NCBI GenBank assembly: GCA_964457065.1
Contig: CAYWDQ010000108.1
Coordinates: 1 to 10,595 of the forward strand
From: Bog-473 sp964457065
GTDB taxonomy: Bacteria; Actinomycetota; Acidimicrobiia; Acidimicrobiales; RAAP-2
Length of the DNA: 10,595 nt
Reading direction: 5' to 3'
Numbering within the stretch: position 1 is the first letter of the stretch; each line of letters begins with the position of its first letter. Positions 1 to 6,641 of the stretch are shown piece after piece. The notes beneath the pieces are model-generated. The model ran no database searches. It was not told the DNA's origin and saw only the letters and a program-made list of their open reading frames with translations. Both the position numbers and the translations under genes were made by a program.

Positions 1-19
1 GGGTCGGCGACAGGGAAAC

Positions 20-31
20 CCCCCATGGGGG
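20..31. repeat. Perfect 12-bp palindrome near window start
   Basis: CCCCCATGGGGG is fully self-complementary and lies about 36 bases upstream of the sugar dehydrogenase start. It has no loop, so it would fold poorly as an RNA hairpin. It could be a protein-binding site, part of a terminator for a gene outside the window, or chance. No function is claimed. Confidence 0.3.
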
Positions 32-67
32 TGCCGCCCGACACAGACGCTGTGCGACGATGCACCC

Positions 68-1351
68 ATGCCAGGAAGACCTCGGCGACCCGATCGCATC
101 CGGGTAGTCATCGTCGGACAAGGATACGTCGGACTCCCGTTGGCGATGCGAAGCGTGGTCGTCGGCTATGACGTGGTCGGCTACGACACCGACGAGCTGC
201 GGACAAAGAAGCTCAATGCCGCCGAATCGTTCATCGACGACGTCACGAGCGAGGACCTGCAGTCCGCAGTGGAGACCGGCCGGTACCACGCGTCCAGCCA
301 GGGTCGCTCGTGCGCCGGGTTCGATGTTGCCATCGTCACGGTGCCGACACCCTTGACCGAGGGTCGCCCAGATCTCTCCTTCATCGAGGCCGCCTCTCGC
401 ACGCTGGCCCGCTACGTCCGCCCGGGTGCCCTCGTGGTGTTGGAGTCGACCACATACCCGGGCACGACAGAGGAGTTCGTGGTGCCGATGCTCGAAGAGG
501 GGTCGGGCCTGATCGCCGGCGAAGACTTCTTCGTCGGATACAGCCCCGAGCGCATCGACCCCGGCAACCGGGTCTGGACTCTCACGAACACACCCAAGGT
601 CGTTTCGGGGATAAACCCAGCCTCCCTGGAGCAGGTCGATCGCTTTTACCGGACTCTGGTCGACCGCACTGTCCGGGTGTCGGGAACCCACGAGGCCGAG
701 CTCACGAAGTTGCTCGAAAATACCTTCCGGCACGTCAACATTGCCCTGGTCAACGAACTGGCCGTCTTCGCCGCCGAATTGGGCATCGACGTATGGGAGG
801 CAATCGATGCCGCGGCCTCCAAGCCCTTCGGCTTCATGCCCTTCCACCCCGGGCCTGGTGTCGGGGGCCATTGCCTGCCTATCGATCCGAGCTACTTGTC
901 GTGGCGGGTCAGGCGACGGGTCGGGAAGTCGTTCCGCTTCGTCGAGCTGGCCAACGACATCAACGAACACATGCCGGACTATGTGGTGCGGCGTCTCATC
1001 GACGCCCTCAATCGAGACGGCAAGGCCCTGCGGGGTGCCCGTGTCCTGTTGCTCGGGATGGCGTACAAGCGCAATACGGGTGACGCCCGGGAAGCGCCCT
1101 CGGGGACGGTGGCCAAGCAGTTGCTGTCCTACGGCGCCGAGGTGAGGGCGGTAGATCCCCACGTTCTCGACTCCGACGTCATGAGCGGTCTCGCCCTGGT
1201 CGACGCTACTGCCGAGGAGATCGCCTCGGCGGATGCGGTGGTGTTGCTGACGGATCACGACGCGTTCGACCTCGATGTCGTCACCACGCACGCACGGTAC
1301 GTCCTCGACACAAGGCACATACTCGAAGGAGACCACGTCGAATATCTTTAA
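68..1351 (+). CDS. UDP-N-acetyl-D-glucosamine/mannosamine 6-dehydrogenase (WbpA/WecC-type nucleotide-sugar dehydrogenase)
   Basis: This cytosolic enzyme would oxidise C6 of a UDP-HexNAc twice with NAD+ to give the UDP-uronic acid used in surface polysaccharide. The N-terminal Rossmann motif GQGYVG is at residues 17-22. The substrate-binding stretch has SPERIDPGN, which is typical of the WbpA/WecC group rather than the UDP-glucose group. Lys214 lies in ELTKLLENTFR. The catalytic cysteine is Cys269 in GVGGHCLPIDP. The C-terminal UDP-binding domain carries GMAYKRNTGDAREAPS and VDPHV. At 427 residues the protein is full length for the family. ATG 68 is the first start before the Rossmann strand, but no clear ribosome binding site precedes it. 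It converges on the next gene with a 34-base gap, and its own operon partners would lie upstream of the window. The family is certain; the exact UDP-sugar is inferred. Confidence 0.92.
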   Translation: MPGRPRRPDRIRVVIVGQGYVGLPLAMRSVVVGYDVVGYDTDELRTKKLNAAESFIDDVTSEDLQSAVETGRYHASSQGRSCAGFDVAIVTVPTPLTEGRPDLSFIEAASRTLARYVRPGALVVLESTTYPGTTEEFVVPMLEEGSGLIAGEDFFVGYSPERIDPGNRVWTLTNTPKVVSGINPASLEQVDRFYRTLVDRTVRVSGTHEAELTKLLENTFRHVNIALVNELAVFAAELGIDVWEAIDAAASKPFGFMPFHPGPGVGGHCLPIDPSYLSWRVRRRVGKSFRFVELANDINEHMPDYVVRRLIDALNRDGKALRGARVLLLGMAYKRNTGDAREAPSGTVAKQLLSYGAEVRAVDPHVLDSDVMSGLALVDATAEEIASADAVVLLTDHDAFDLDVVTTHARYVLDTRHILEGDHVEYL

Positions 1352-1385
1352 TCTCGGCGAAATACAGGCATCGGCGCACGGGCTG

Positions 1386-2309
1386 TCACTGGTAGACGAC
1401 ACGGTCCACCACCTTCTGAGCCTCGACGGCGCCACAGACGAGCGCAGGTTCACGGTCGAAAGCAGCGGTGGTGGCGCCGCGGACCGCCGCCGGCGCCTGG
1501 TCGGCCACCGGCGCCACGACCACCGCACTTCTTCGAGAGTCCATCGGTCGGGTCGTCGTGGCATCGCTGGGCTCGGTAGCTCGGTCGGAGTGGCGGGAGT
1601 CGTACGACCCCAGTCGCGTGTCTTCCAGAGCGAGCCGTCGTGCCTCCTCCCAGACGTCGGACGGCATCGCGGGAGGCAGGCTGCGCAACGCCGATCCAAG
1701 GTCGGTGAGCCACCGTGTCTCCGCTTGACACAGAGCGCACGAACCCAGGTGGGAGTATTGAGCGCGCTTCCAGGGGCCAGCGGTGGAACCGAATACGCTT
1801 CTTAGTGTCGACCTACAGTCCACATCGAGGTCCCTACGAAGATCGAGGTAGGCAAGGCGCAGGGCGACGAGACCGGCCTTCCTGCCCGGATGGATCCGAC
1901 CCAGCCGGTGTACAGCGTCTGACTCGGCGATACCCTCGACCTCGGTCGCCCACAAAAGGGCCTGAACGTCCCACGAAATCCGACGGCTGAAAGCATGTCT
2001 CAGGGCGGAGGCCCGGGAACTGAGGGCGGCCTCGTAAGTGCCGGCCCTGACCCGACGATCCTGTGGACTGAACACGCGAGCGGCAGAGGCCTCGGTCGCG
2101 GCGATCACGATCTCGAGTCTCCGCCCGCGTCGGCGCAGTCGGTGCGGCTCGGGCAGCGTTCCCCGGACGACCTCCTTGACGACCTCGACGGCAGTCGCCT
2201 CGTCCCCGGTGAGGGTGCAGGCAATGGCCCACATCGTTTCGACGTGCGCCCTCAATGCGGACGCAACCTCGCCTTCTTCGCCGCCCTTCCGTCTGCGCCA
2301 CGGGGCCAT
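1386..2309 (-). CDS. Sigma-70-like protein with C-terminal zf-HC2 zinc finger (degenerate ECF-type)
   Basis: The protein is 307 residues from the chosen ATG. Residues 16-50 (ALRAHVETMWAIACTLTGD and on) resemble ECF sigma region 2. Residues 110-158 resemble the region 4 helix-turn-helix (VQALLWATEVEGIAESDAVHRLG), ending in a basic stretch LDLRRD. After a linker, HLGSCALC (His187, Cys191, Cys194) followed by LGSALRSLPP is the pattern of zf-HC2 anti-sigma zinc fingers. The last 90 residues are low-complexity and Ser/Thr/Ala/Arg-rich. Third-codon GC is high in this frame, which supports coding. Both sigma regions are weak matches, so it may be a sigma-like regulator that no longer binds polymerase. 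The start is uncertain. The frame stays open to a TTG at 2420, and an AAGGAG at 2356-2361 (reverse strand) has no standard start at good spacing; ATG 2309 is the first ATG. It is divergent from the small gene and LuxR pair. Confidence 0.6.
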   Translation of the reverse strand: MAPWRRRKGGEEGEVASALRAHVETMWAIACTLTGDEATAVEVVKEVVRGTLPEPHRLRRRGRRLEIVIAATEASAARVFSPQDRRVRAGTYEAALSSRASALRHAFSRRISWDVQALLWATEVEGIAESDAVHRLGRIHPGRKAGLVALRLAYLDLRRDLDVDCRSTLRSVFGSTAGPWKRAQYSHLGSCALCQAETRWLTDLGSALRSLPPAMPSDVWEEARRLALEDTRLGSYDSRHSDRATEPSDATTTRPMDSRRSAVVVAPVADQAPAAVRGATTAAFDREPALVCGAVEAQKVVDRVVYQ

Positions 2310-2450
2310 ACACCCATCGCTATCACCACTCCCACCCTGGTCGATATGGGGGATACTCCTTACGGGTACTTTCCTGCCGCTGGGAACGAACGCAACGTCC
2401 CCCGGCTTCCCGGTAGCCAATTACACATCGTCTGGCGCTCCTGCCGATTC

Positions 2451-2479
2451 GTGACTTCCTAAGACTCCATAGGTATAAT
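2451..2479 (+). promoter_or_regulatory. Sigma70-type promoter for the small gene and luxR-like gene
   Basis: A perfect TATAAT is at 2474-2479. Exactly 17 bases upstream, GTGACT at 2451-2456 matches 4 of 6 positions of TTGACA. This is the best housekeeping promoter in the window. Transcription would start near 2486, giving a leader of about 112 bases before ATG 2598. An AGGAGG at 2486-2491 coincides with the predicted transcript start and has no ATG, GTG or TTG at working distance, so it is probably not used for translation. Confidence 0.6.
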
Positions 2480-2597
2480 CCCCCCAGGAGGATCTGCCCA
2501 AGAGTCGGGAGGGCCAGAACTCGACCGGCGATGATTCATAGGCGGAATGCGGCTTGGCCGTCGTGCTCCGCTCCCCGAACCCCGACGAGGGGGATGC

Positions 2598-2915
2598 ATG
2601 AGGATCGCAGTATCCGCTTCGATCGAGCCCTCCCATGCCGGCCTCGAGGAGGCCGTGGCGAATACTGCTCGGGTTGCTGACGGGACGGCGGCGGAGTTCG
2701 TTGCTCGTTGCCCGAAGGAACGGCCCGATGTGGCCCGGCCGGAGGCCGACGCTGCCCGGACCCGCACCCGAGACGTCCTGGCGTGCGGGAACGCTGGGCG
2801 GACGGTGGCTCAGATCGCCGACCGCCTGGGGCTCACCGCCTTCCCGCTCGGGTTACTCCGTGGTGAGCACGCGCCCTTCCTTCAATCGGGACCGCACCCG
2901 CCTTCGAGCACGTGA
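2598..2915 (+). CDS. Small unrecognised protein with a possible helix-turn-helix
   Basis: I do not recognise this 105-residue protein. It has no signal peptide or membrane segment and is rich in Ala and Arg. Residues 66-87 (AGRTVAQIADRLGLT and on) look like a helix-turn-helix, so a DNA-binding or partner role is possible. Three things support a real gene. A purine-rich GAGGGGG sits about 5 bases before ATG 2598. Third-codon GC is high. Its TGA overlaps the GTG start of the next gene (GTGA), the usual sign of translational coupling. An in-frame ATG at 2547 would add 17 residues but has a poorer ribosome site. Transcription probably comes from the TATAAT promoter upstream. It could also be a remnant of a longer regulator. 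Confidence 0.5.
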   Translation: MRIAVSASIEPSHAGLEEAVANTARVADGTAAEFVARCPKERPDVARPEADAARTRTRDVLACGNAGRTVAQIADRLGLTAFPLGLLRGEHAPFLQSGPHPPSST

Positions 2916-3571
2916 CCTCCTTCGTCCGTGTCGTCATAGGTGATCGCAATCAGCTCGTTCGCGAGTTTCTGAGCCGCGCGTGCCGCGAGCGCGGCATGCA
3001 AGTCGTCGCCGAAGTCTCAACCTTGGCGGAATCCCTGGTAGCGGCGTCACAACATGCGCCCCACGTGATCGTGCTCTCAGATCCCTTGGCGGGCTCACCC
3101 GTCGCGGACGCTGTCGAGCAGCTGGTCCAGCATGAGGCCAAGGTCGTTGTCTTCAGTGACAATCCCTCCCCTCAGCAAGTGATTGCGGTGCTCGAGCGGG
3201 GAGCCTCTAGCTATCTGACGTACGACTCCCGACCTCAGGACATTGCAGATGCAGTCCTCAGCGTGGCCGGCGGGGGGGTCGTGCTCCATGCCTCAGTGGC
3301 GAGCGTCGTGCTTGAACAATGGCGTCAGTTGTCAAGCAGTCTTCATTCGCCGCATGCGTCGCTTACCCCGAGGGAGCGAGAAGTCCTGCTGGCGCTCGCG
3401 GAGGGGCTGACGACGAAGGCCATCGCCCGTCGCCTCGGCGTCGCGCTGAAGACCGTGGAGAGCCACAAGGTTCGACTGTTCGACAAGCTCGGAGCGCGAA
3501 CACAAGCCCATGCAGTGTCGATCGCCATCGGCCAGCACCTCGTGGCCCCTCATGACGATCGCATCATCTGA
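2912..3571 (+). CDS. LuxR/NarL-family response regulator with degenerate receiver domain
   Basis: The protein has 219 residues. Residues 5-125 have the receiver-domain pattern, and residues 150-213 form a clear LuxR-type DNA-binding domain (LTPREREVLLALAEG, TTKAIARRLGVALKTVESH, then LFDKLGARTQ). The receiver has lost standard residues. The acidic pair is reduced to Gly10-Asp11. The phosphoacceptor position reads LSDP, with Ser56 aligned to the usual Asp and Asp57 one place late. The switch Ser82 is kept. The conserved Lys is Tyr104 in YLTYDS. Phosphorylation by a normal histidine kinase is therefore doubtful, and none is seen in the window. The GTG start is fixed by the overlap with the upstream gene. 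The role is probably transcription activation or repression controlled by ligand, partner or expression level; the target genes are unknown. It ends 16 bases before the assembly gap. Confidence 0.85.
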   Translation: MTSFVRVVIGDRNQLVREFLSRACRERGMQVVAEVSTLAESLVAASQHAPHVIVLSDPLAGSPVADAVEQLVQHEAKVVVFSDNPSPQQVIAVLERGASSYLTYDSRPQDIADAVLSVAGGGVVLHASVASVVLEQWRQLSSSLHSPHASLTPREREVLLALAEGLTTKAIARRLGVALKTVESHKVRLFDKLGARTQAHAVSIAIGQHLVAPHDDRII

Positions 3572-3587
3572 ATCGTAAGAGAACCCC

Positions 3588-3687
3588 NNNNNNNNNNNNN
3601 NNNNNNNNNNNNNNNNNNNNNNNNNNNNNNNNNNNNNNNNNNNNNNNNNNNNNNNNNNNNNNNNNNNNNNNNNNNNNNNNNNNNNNN
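3588..3687. other. Assembly gap (100 N)
   Basis: The stretch is exactly 100 undetermined bases, the usual placeholder for a scaffold gap of unknown length. Any gene following the LuxR-type regulator, and the true distance to the M41 gene, are hidden. Neighbour relations across this point should not be trusted. Confidence 0.98.
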
Positions 3688-3699
3688 ACAACCAAAGGA

Positions 3700-3725
3700 C
3701 AATTCTGCCAGCACGCAGAGAATTG
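3700..3725. terminator. Inverted repeat downstream of the M41 peptidase gene
   Basis: CAATTCT (3700-3706) and AGAATTG (3719-3725) are exact complements around 12 bases, with a further GC pair possible across a 2-base bulge. Read on the - strand it is followed by a moderately T-rich stretch (TTGTCCTTTGG), so it could end transcription of the M41 gene. The T run is broken, so efficiency is uncertain. Confidence 0.35.
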
Positions 3726-3760
3726 GACCGAAGCCAGTTGAAAACCCTACGTCGCCCCGC

Positions 3761-3784
3761 GCGCCCAAGCCGTCATTTGGGCGC
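3761..3784 (-). terminator. Strong hairpin spanning the stop codon of the M41 gene
   Basis: GCGCCCAA (3761-3768) and TTGGGCGC (3777-3784) are perfect 8-base arms around an 8-base loop. The loop contains the TGA stop of the peptidase gene (3773-3775). On the - strand a TTTT run follows only after about 15 GC-rich bases, so this is not a textbook intrinsic terminator. It may stabilise the mRNA 3' end or act together with the inverted repeat just downstream. Confidence 0.4.
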
Positions 3785-4417
3785 ACCGAGCCACTCTCTT
3801 GGCAACGGGAATGCGGCCTCTATGGCTTCGTGGGTGATGGCGCGGACCTCGCGACCGGACAGGGTCTTGCGCTCGGCCAGGGCCTGCGCCAGCGCATGGG
3901 CCGCCGGCATGAACCACGGATGCCGAATCAGGTTCCGGGTCCGTTGCTCCAGCCAAAGGATGTATGCGTCCGCCTCATCCAAGCCGCCCGAGACCTTCTC
4001 GGCGAGCATGGACACAAACTCGTAGTCCTCGGATAAGTGAACGAGGTCTTCGGGTACATCGTCTGTCCGAGATGCGCCAGGTGCTCGCTGGCCTGCCCTG
4101 CGCGGCATCAATGCCATGCTGGGGCTGAGGTCGGTCTCAAGGCCCAGAGCTTCCATCTCAGTGAGGCCCCCGGCCATAGCGATCATGATTTCGATCTCGA
4201 CTGAACGCCGTGTGCCGCTATTGATGAACCTGCCGTAAGCGGATTCGTAGTCGGCCTCCTCCAGGGAGTCCAGCCACTTTTGGCCTCTGGAGTAGTGCAA
4301 GACATGCCCCAGCGCATCATCCGTCTCGACTATCGACACTCGACGGATGCCGCGCCCGCTCAGGTGCGAGGCAACGGCATGACCGGCCTCGTGGTAGGCC
4401 TCCGACATAACCGTCAT
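3773..4417 (-). CDS. Stand-alone FtsH-like zinc metallopeptidase domain (peptidase M41 type)
   Basis: The protein has 214 residues from ATG 4417, which is preceded by GGAAG at 5 bases. The zinc site HEAGH is at residues 9-13 within AYHEAGHAVASHL. It is followed by RRVSIVETDDALGHV, which matches the FtsH pattern after its HEAGH (the TI.PRG..LG region), and by a helix EIMIAMAGGLTEMEALG like FtsH's AGR.AEE segment. Asp124 or Asp131 in PEDLVHLSEDYEF is a candidate third zinc ligand. FtsH's membrane helices and AAA ATPase are absent, so this is a soluble cytosolic protein without its own unfoldase. It may act on small or unfolded substrates or with a separate ATPase. Similar solitary domains are known from actinobacteria and phages. 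The frame is open to a GTG at 4582, but the added residues look non-coding. Its substrate is unknown. Confidence 0.72.
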   Translation of the reverse strand: MTVMSEAYHEAGHAVASHLSGRGIRRVSIVETDDALGHVLHYSRGQKWLDSLEEADYESAYGRFINSGTRRSVEIEIMIAMAGGLTEMEALGLETDLSPSMALMPRRAGQRAPGASRTDDVPEDLVHLSEDYEFVSMLAEKVSGGLDEADAYILWLEQRTRNLIRHPWFMPAAHALAQALAERKTLSGREVRAITHEAIEAAFPLPREWLGAPK

Positions 4418-4835
4418 GTCATCTTCCAGTGCCCTTGCGCCGTCATCAGCCCCGTCCTTGACGCCGAGGGGTAACGACGACTGAACCCGCGTTGTCAGCC
4501 GTGACCGCCCTCGTTCAGGATGTTGACAGCGCGGTCCACGCGGAAATAGGGCCGATAGGACTGATCGACACAACGTACGCACAACAGTTCGACGGCTTCA
4601 GCTATCCAATGCCCGAATCAGACCGCGAGAGATGAGTTGTCAGCGGAGACCGCAGCCAAAATCTCTCCGCGATGACCACTCATGGCGCATATGCAGAAGG
4701 CACTACGGCCGTGCACATTCATTGCGGCTACGGCGATCGTCGTACTTCGAACGTGCAGAGGAGGTCAACCACCTCCAGATGCTCGTCGAGAAGAACGGGC
4801 GGGACACGGTGTGCTTCCCAAGGGCTACTGCCGCA
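4418..4835. other. Intergenic region without a convincing gene
   Basis: About 418 bases separate the start of the M41 gene from the 3' end of mshC. It should hold the M41 promoter, but I see no confident -35/-10 pair. It also holds one hairpin near mshC. A + strand frame through 4740-4835 has coding-like codon use for about 35 codons but runs on antisense to mshC and has no ribosome site. No tRNA-like fold was recognised. Confidence 0.55.
4760..4776 (-). terminator. Short hairpin downstream of mshC
   Basis: GGAGGT (4760-4765), a 5-base loop, then ACCTCC (4771-4776) form a perfect stem about 60 bases past the mshC stop codon. No T run follows on the - strand, so it is at most a weak or factor-dependent terminator signal. 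Confidence 0.25.
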
Positions 4836-5957
4836 CTACAGGTCGAGTCCCAACAATTGGGCGCCGTCAGCGACCGGCCGGCCTTCCAACGCCTCCTCGT
4901 CGAGGGCCCGCAGCGCGGCAGGGGTGTCGAGGTCGTCGTCGAGCGCGGCGCGCACAGCCGCCAGCCCCGCCGAGCCGTCACCAGCCGGCGCACCGGACCA
5001 CAGTGCCACCCGGGCGGCGGCGGCGGGCATGTCCTCGTCCGTGCGCCAGTCCCAGTCCTCGCGGTAGTGGTGCGCCAGGAGGGCCAGGCGCACCGCGGCC
5101 GGGTCCCACTCCTTGCACAGGTCCCCCACGAAGACGAGGTTGCCGAGCGACTTCGACATCTTCGTGCCGTGCAGCCCGACCAGCCCGACGTGGAACCAGA
5201 GGCGCACGAAGGGCTTGCCCGTGACCGACTCGGACTGCGCGGTCTCGCACTCGTGGTGCGGGAACACCAGGTCCCGCCCGCCTCCGTGGATGTCGATCGT
5301 CTCGCCGAGCTCCCGCAGCACCAGGGCCGAGCACTCGATGTGCCACCCGGGCCGTCCCGGCCCCCAGCGCGACTCCCAGGCGGGCTCGTCGGGGAGCGAC
5401 GGCTGCCACAGCACGAAGTCGAGCGGGTCGCGCTTGTTGGGGTCGTCGGGCCGCCCCCCTTGCTCCGCCGCCAGCTCCAGCATGTGGGCCCTTCCGTAGC
5501 CGCTGATGCGGCCGAAGGCGGCGAAGCTGGCCACGCTGAAGTAGACCGAACCCCCCGACTCGTAGGCGTGGCCGCCCTCGAGGGCCTCACCGATCAGCGA
5601 CAGGATCTCCGAGATCGCTGAGGTGGCCCGCGGTTCGGAGTAGACGGGCAGCAGGTTCAGCAGTCCCATCTCGGCATCGAACCGCGCCATCTCCTCGGCG
5701 GCCAGGTCCAGGTAGTGCACACCGAGCTCCCGTGCCTTGCGCAGGATGTCGTCGTCGACGTCGGTGACGTTGCGCACGCACTTGGTCTCGTGGCCGGCGT
5801 CCTGCAGGCGCCGCTGCAGCATGTCGAAGTACAGGTACACCGCGGCGTGCCCGAGGTGCGCGGCGTCGTAGGGGGTGATGCCGCACGAGTACATCGTGAC
5901 CATGGGTCCCGGCTCGAACGCCACCACCTCGCGCCGAGCCGTGTCGTACAGCCGCAC
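4836..5957 (-). CDS. mshC: L-cysteine:GlcN-Ins ligase MshC (mycothiol biosynthesis)
   Basis: MshC joins cysteine to 1-D-myo-inosityl 2-amino-2-deoxy-glucopyranoside using ATP, the third enzymatic step to mycothiol, in the cytosol. The protein (373 residues) is a class I synthetase fold related to cysteinyl-tRNA synthetase. It reads MYSCGITPYDAAHLGHA (residues 22-38), as in MshC, where CysRS usually has CGPTVYD. HLGH (34-37) is the HIGH motif and KMSKS is at 266-270. Cys25, Cys209 (WHIECS) and His234/His235 (FPHHE) fit the zinc site that holds the cysteine thiol. The CysRS anticodon-binding C-terminal part is absent, and the end LLGLDL matches MshC. The GTG start is the first in the open frame. 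It lacks the short N-terminal extension of mycobacterial MshC. It starts 2 bases after the npdG stop, so co-transcription is likely. A paralogous CysRS is the only serious alternative. Confidence 0.9.
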   Translation of the reverse strand: MRLYDTARREVVAFEPGPMVTMYSCGITPYDAAHLGHAAVYLYFDMLQRRLQDAGHETKCVRNVTDVDDDILRKARELGVHYLDLAAEEMARFDAEMGLLNLLPVYSEPRATSAISEILSLIGEALEGGHAYESGGSVYFSVASFAAFGRISGYGRAHMLELAAEQGGRPDDPNKRDPLDFVLWQPSLPDEPAWESRWGPGRPGWHIECSALVLRELGETIDIHGGGRDLVFPHHECETAQSESVTGKPFVRLWFHVGLVGLHGTKMSKSLGNLVFVGDLCKEWDPAAVRLALLAHHYREDWDWRTDEDMPAAAARVALWSGAPAGDGSAGLAAVRAALDDDLDTPAALRALDEEALEGRPVADGAQLLGLDL

Positions 5958-5959
5958 CG

Positions 5960-6610
5960 CTAGATACCGACGATCCTCAGCGTCGAATGCGCCTTGTAGC
6001 GGATGTTGAGGGTGATGCAGACCGCGGTGAACGCCTCGATCGCGGCGGCCTGGTTCAGGCTCCCGGCGTCGAGCGGCCGCAGCCCGCGCATCTTCGAGAC
6101 GAGCTCAATAGTGGCGGCAGTCGCCTCCGGACGGTCCGCGCACACCAGCACGTCAGCTTCCAACCCCGATTCGAGGTCTTCCATTTCCGAGGCCGGCAGG
6201 TGGTGGAACGCGGCGGCCACCAGGCTCTCGGGCAGGGCGGCCTGGATGGCGGCCGCCATGGAGCCCCGGGGAGGGATCAGGGCCAGCATCTCGCGGCCCT
6301 CCTTGACCAGGGCGTTCACCATGGAGACCACCACCTTGCCGGCGAGCGGCTCCCGCAGCGACCGCACCGTTGCGACGGCGCTGTCCCAGGGCGTGGCCAC
6401 CACGACGAGCTCGGCTGCGGCGGCCGCCTCGTTGTCCGCCCCGTGCACGTCCAGGTCCGCTCCCGGCCAGCGCGCCACGACGTCGGCGACCACGCCCGCT
6501 GCCCGCTCGGCGTCGCGCGAGCCGATCGTCACCCGGATGCCGGCCTCGGCCAACCTGACCGCGACCCCGCGCCCCGCCGGGCCCGTTCCTCCGAGTATTC
6601 CCACGTGCAC
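5960..6610 (-). CDS. npdG: F420H2:NADP+ oxidoreductase (NpdG / Fno family)
   Basis: The enzyme moves hydride between NADPH and coenzyme F420 in the cytosol, supplying F420H2 for F420-dependent enzymes or NADPH from it. The 216-residue protein starts with the nucleotide-binding loop GILGGTGPAGRG (residues 4-15). Ser31-Arg32 in TIGSRD is placed to bind the NADP 2'-phosphate. The family's C-terminal signature is plain: ADVLVCADRPEA, LRPLDAGSLNQA and NIRYKAHSTLRIVGI. Length matches the family. GTG 6610 is preceded by AAGGTAGGGG; a second GTG two codons on is an alternative. It is the first gene of a probable operon with mshC and is divergent from fabI across only 31 bases, so the two promoters must overlap or lie inside the genes. 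Confidence 0.9.
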   Translation of the reverse strand: MHVGILGGTGPAGRGVAVRLAEAGIRVTIGSRDAERAAGVVADVVARWPGADLDVHGADNEAAAAAELVVVATPWDSAVATVRSLREPLAGKVVVSMVNALVKEGREMLALIPPRGSMAAAIQAALPESLVAAAFHHLPASEMEDLESGLEADVLVCADRPEATAATIELVSKMRGLRPLDAGSLNQAAAIEAFTAVCITLNIRYKAHSTLRIVGI

Positions 6611-6641
6611 GCCCCTACCTTCGCATAACCTCGCTGGCGCA

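Noticed and set aside
20..31. CCCCCATGGGGG as a transcription terminator
   Set aside because: It has no loop and no T run, so an RNA hairpin terminator is unlikely; it is listed only as a palindrome.
1995..2462. + strand open frames of 138-155 codons opposite the sigma-like gene
   Set aside because: They lie antisense to the frame that shows region 4 and zinc-finger patterns, and their composition is that of a shadow frame.
4418..4582. Longer M41 protein starting at GTG 4582
   Set aside because: The extra 55 residues look like no known N-terminus, have no hydrophobic segment and no ribosome site; ATG 4417 has GGAAG at good spacing.
4632..5621. Long + strand open frame (329 codons) antisense to mshC, with a protein-like start around 4740-4835
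   Set aside because: Most of it is the Arg/Pro-rich shadow of mshC in high-GC DNA. The plausible stretch of about 35 codons has no ribosome site and no family I recognise.
6003..6641. N-terminal extension of the fabI frame by over 200 codons
   Set aside because: It runs antisense through npdG, and FabI/InhA proteins begin at the GLLDGKR segment, which fits GTG 6642.
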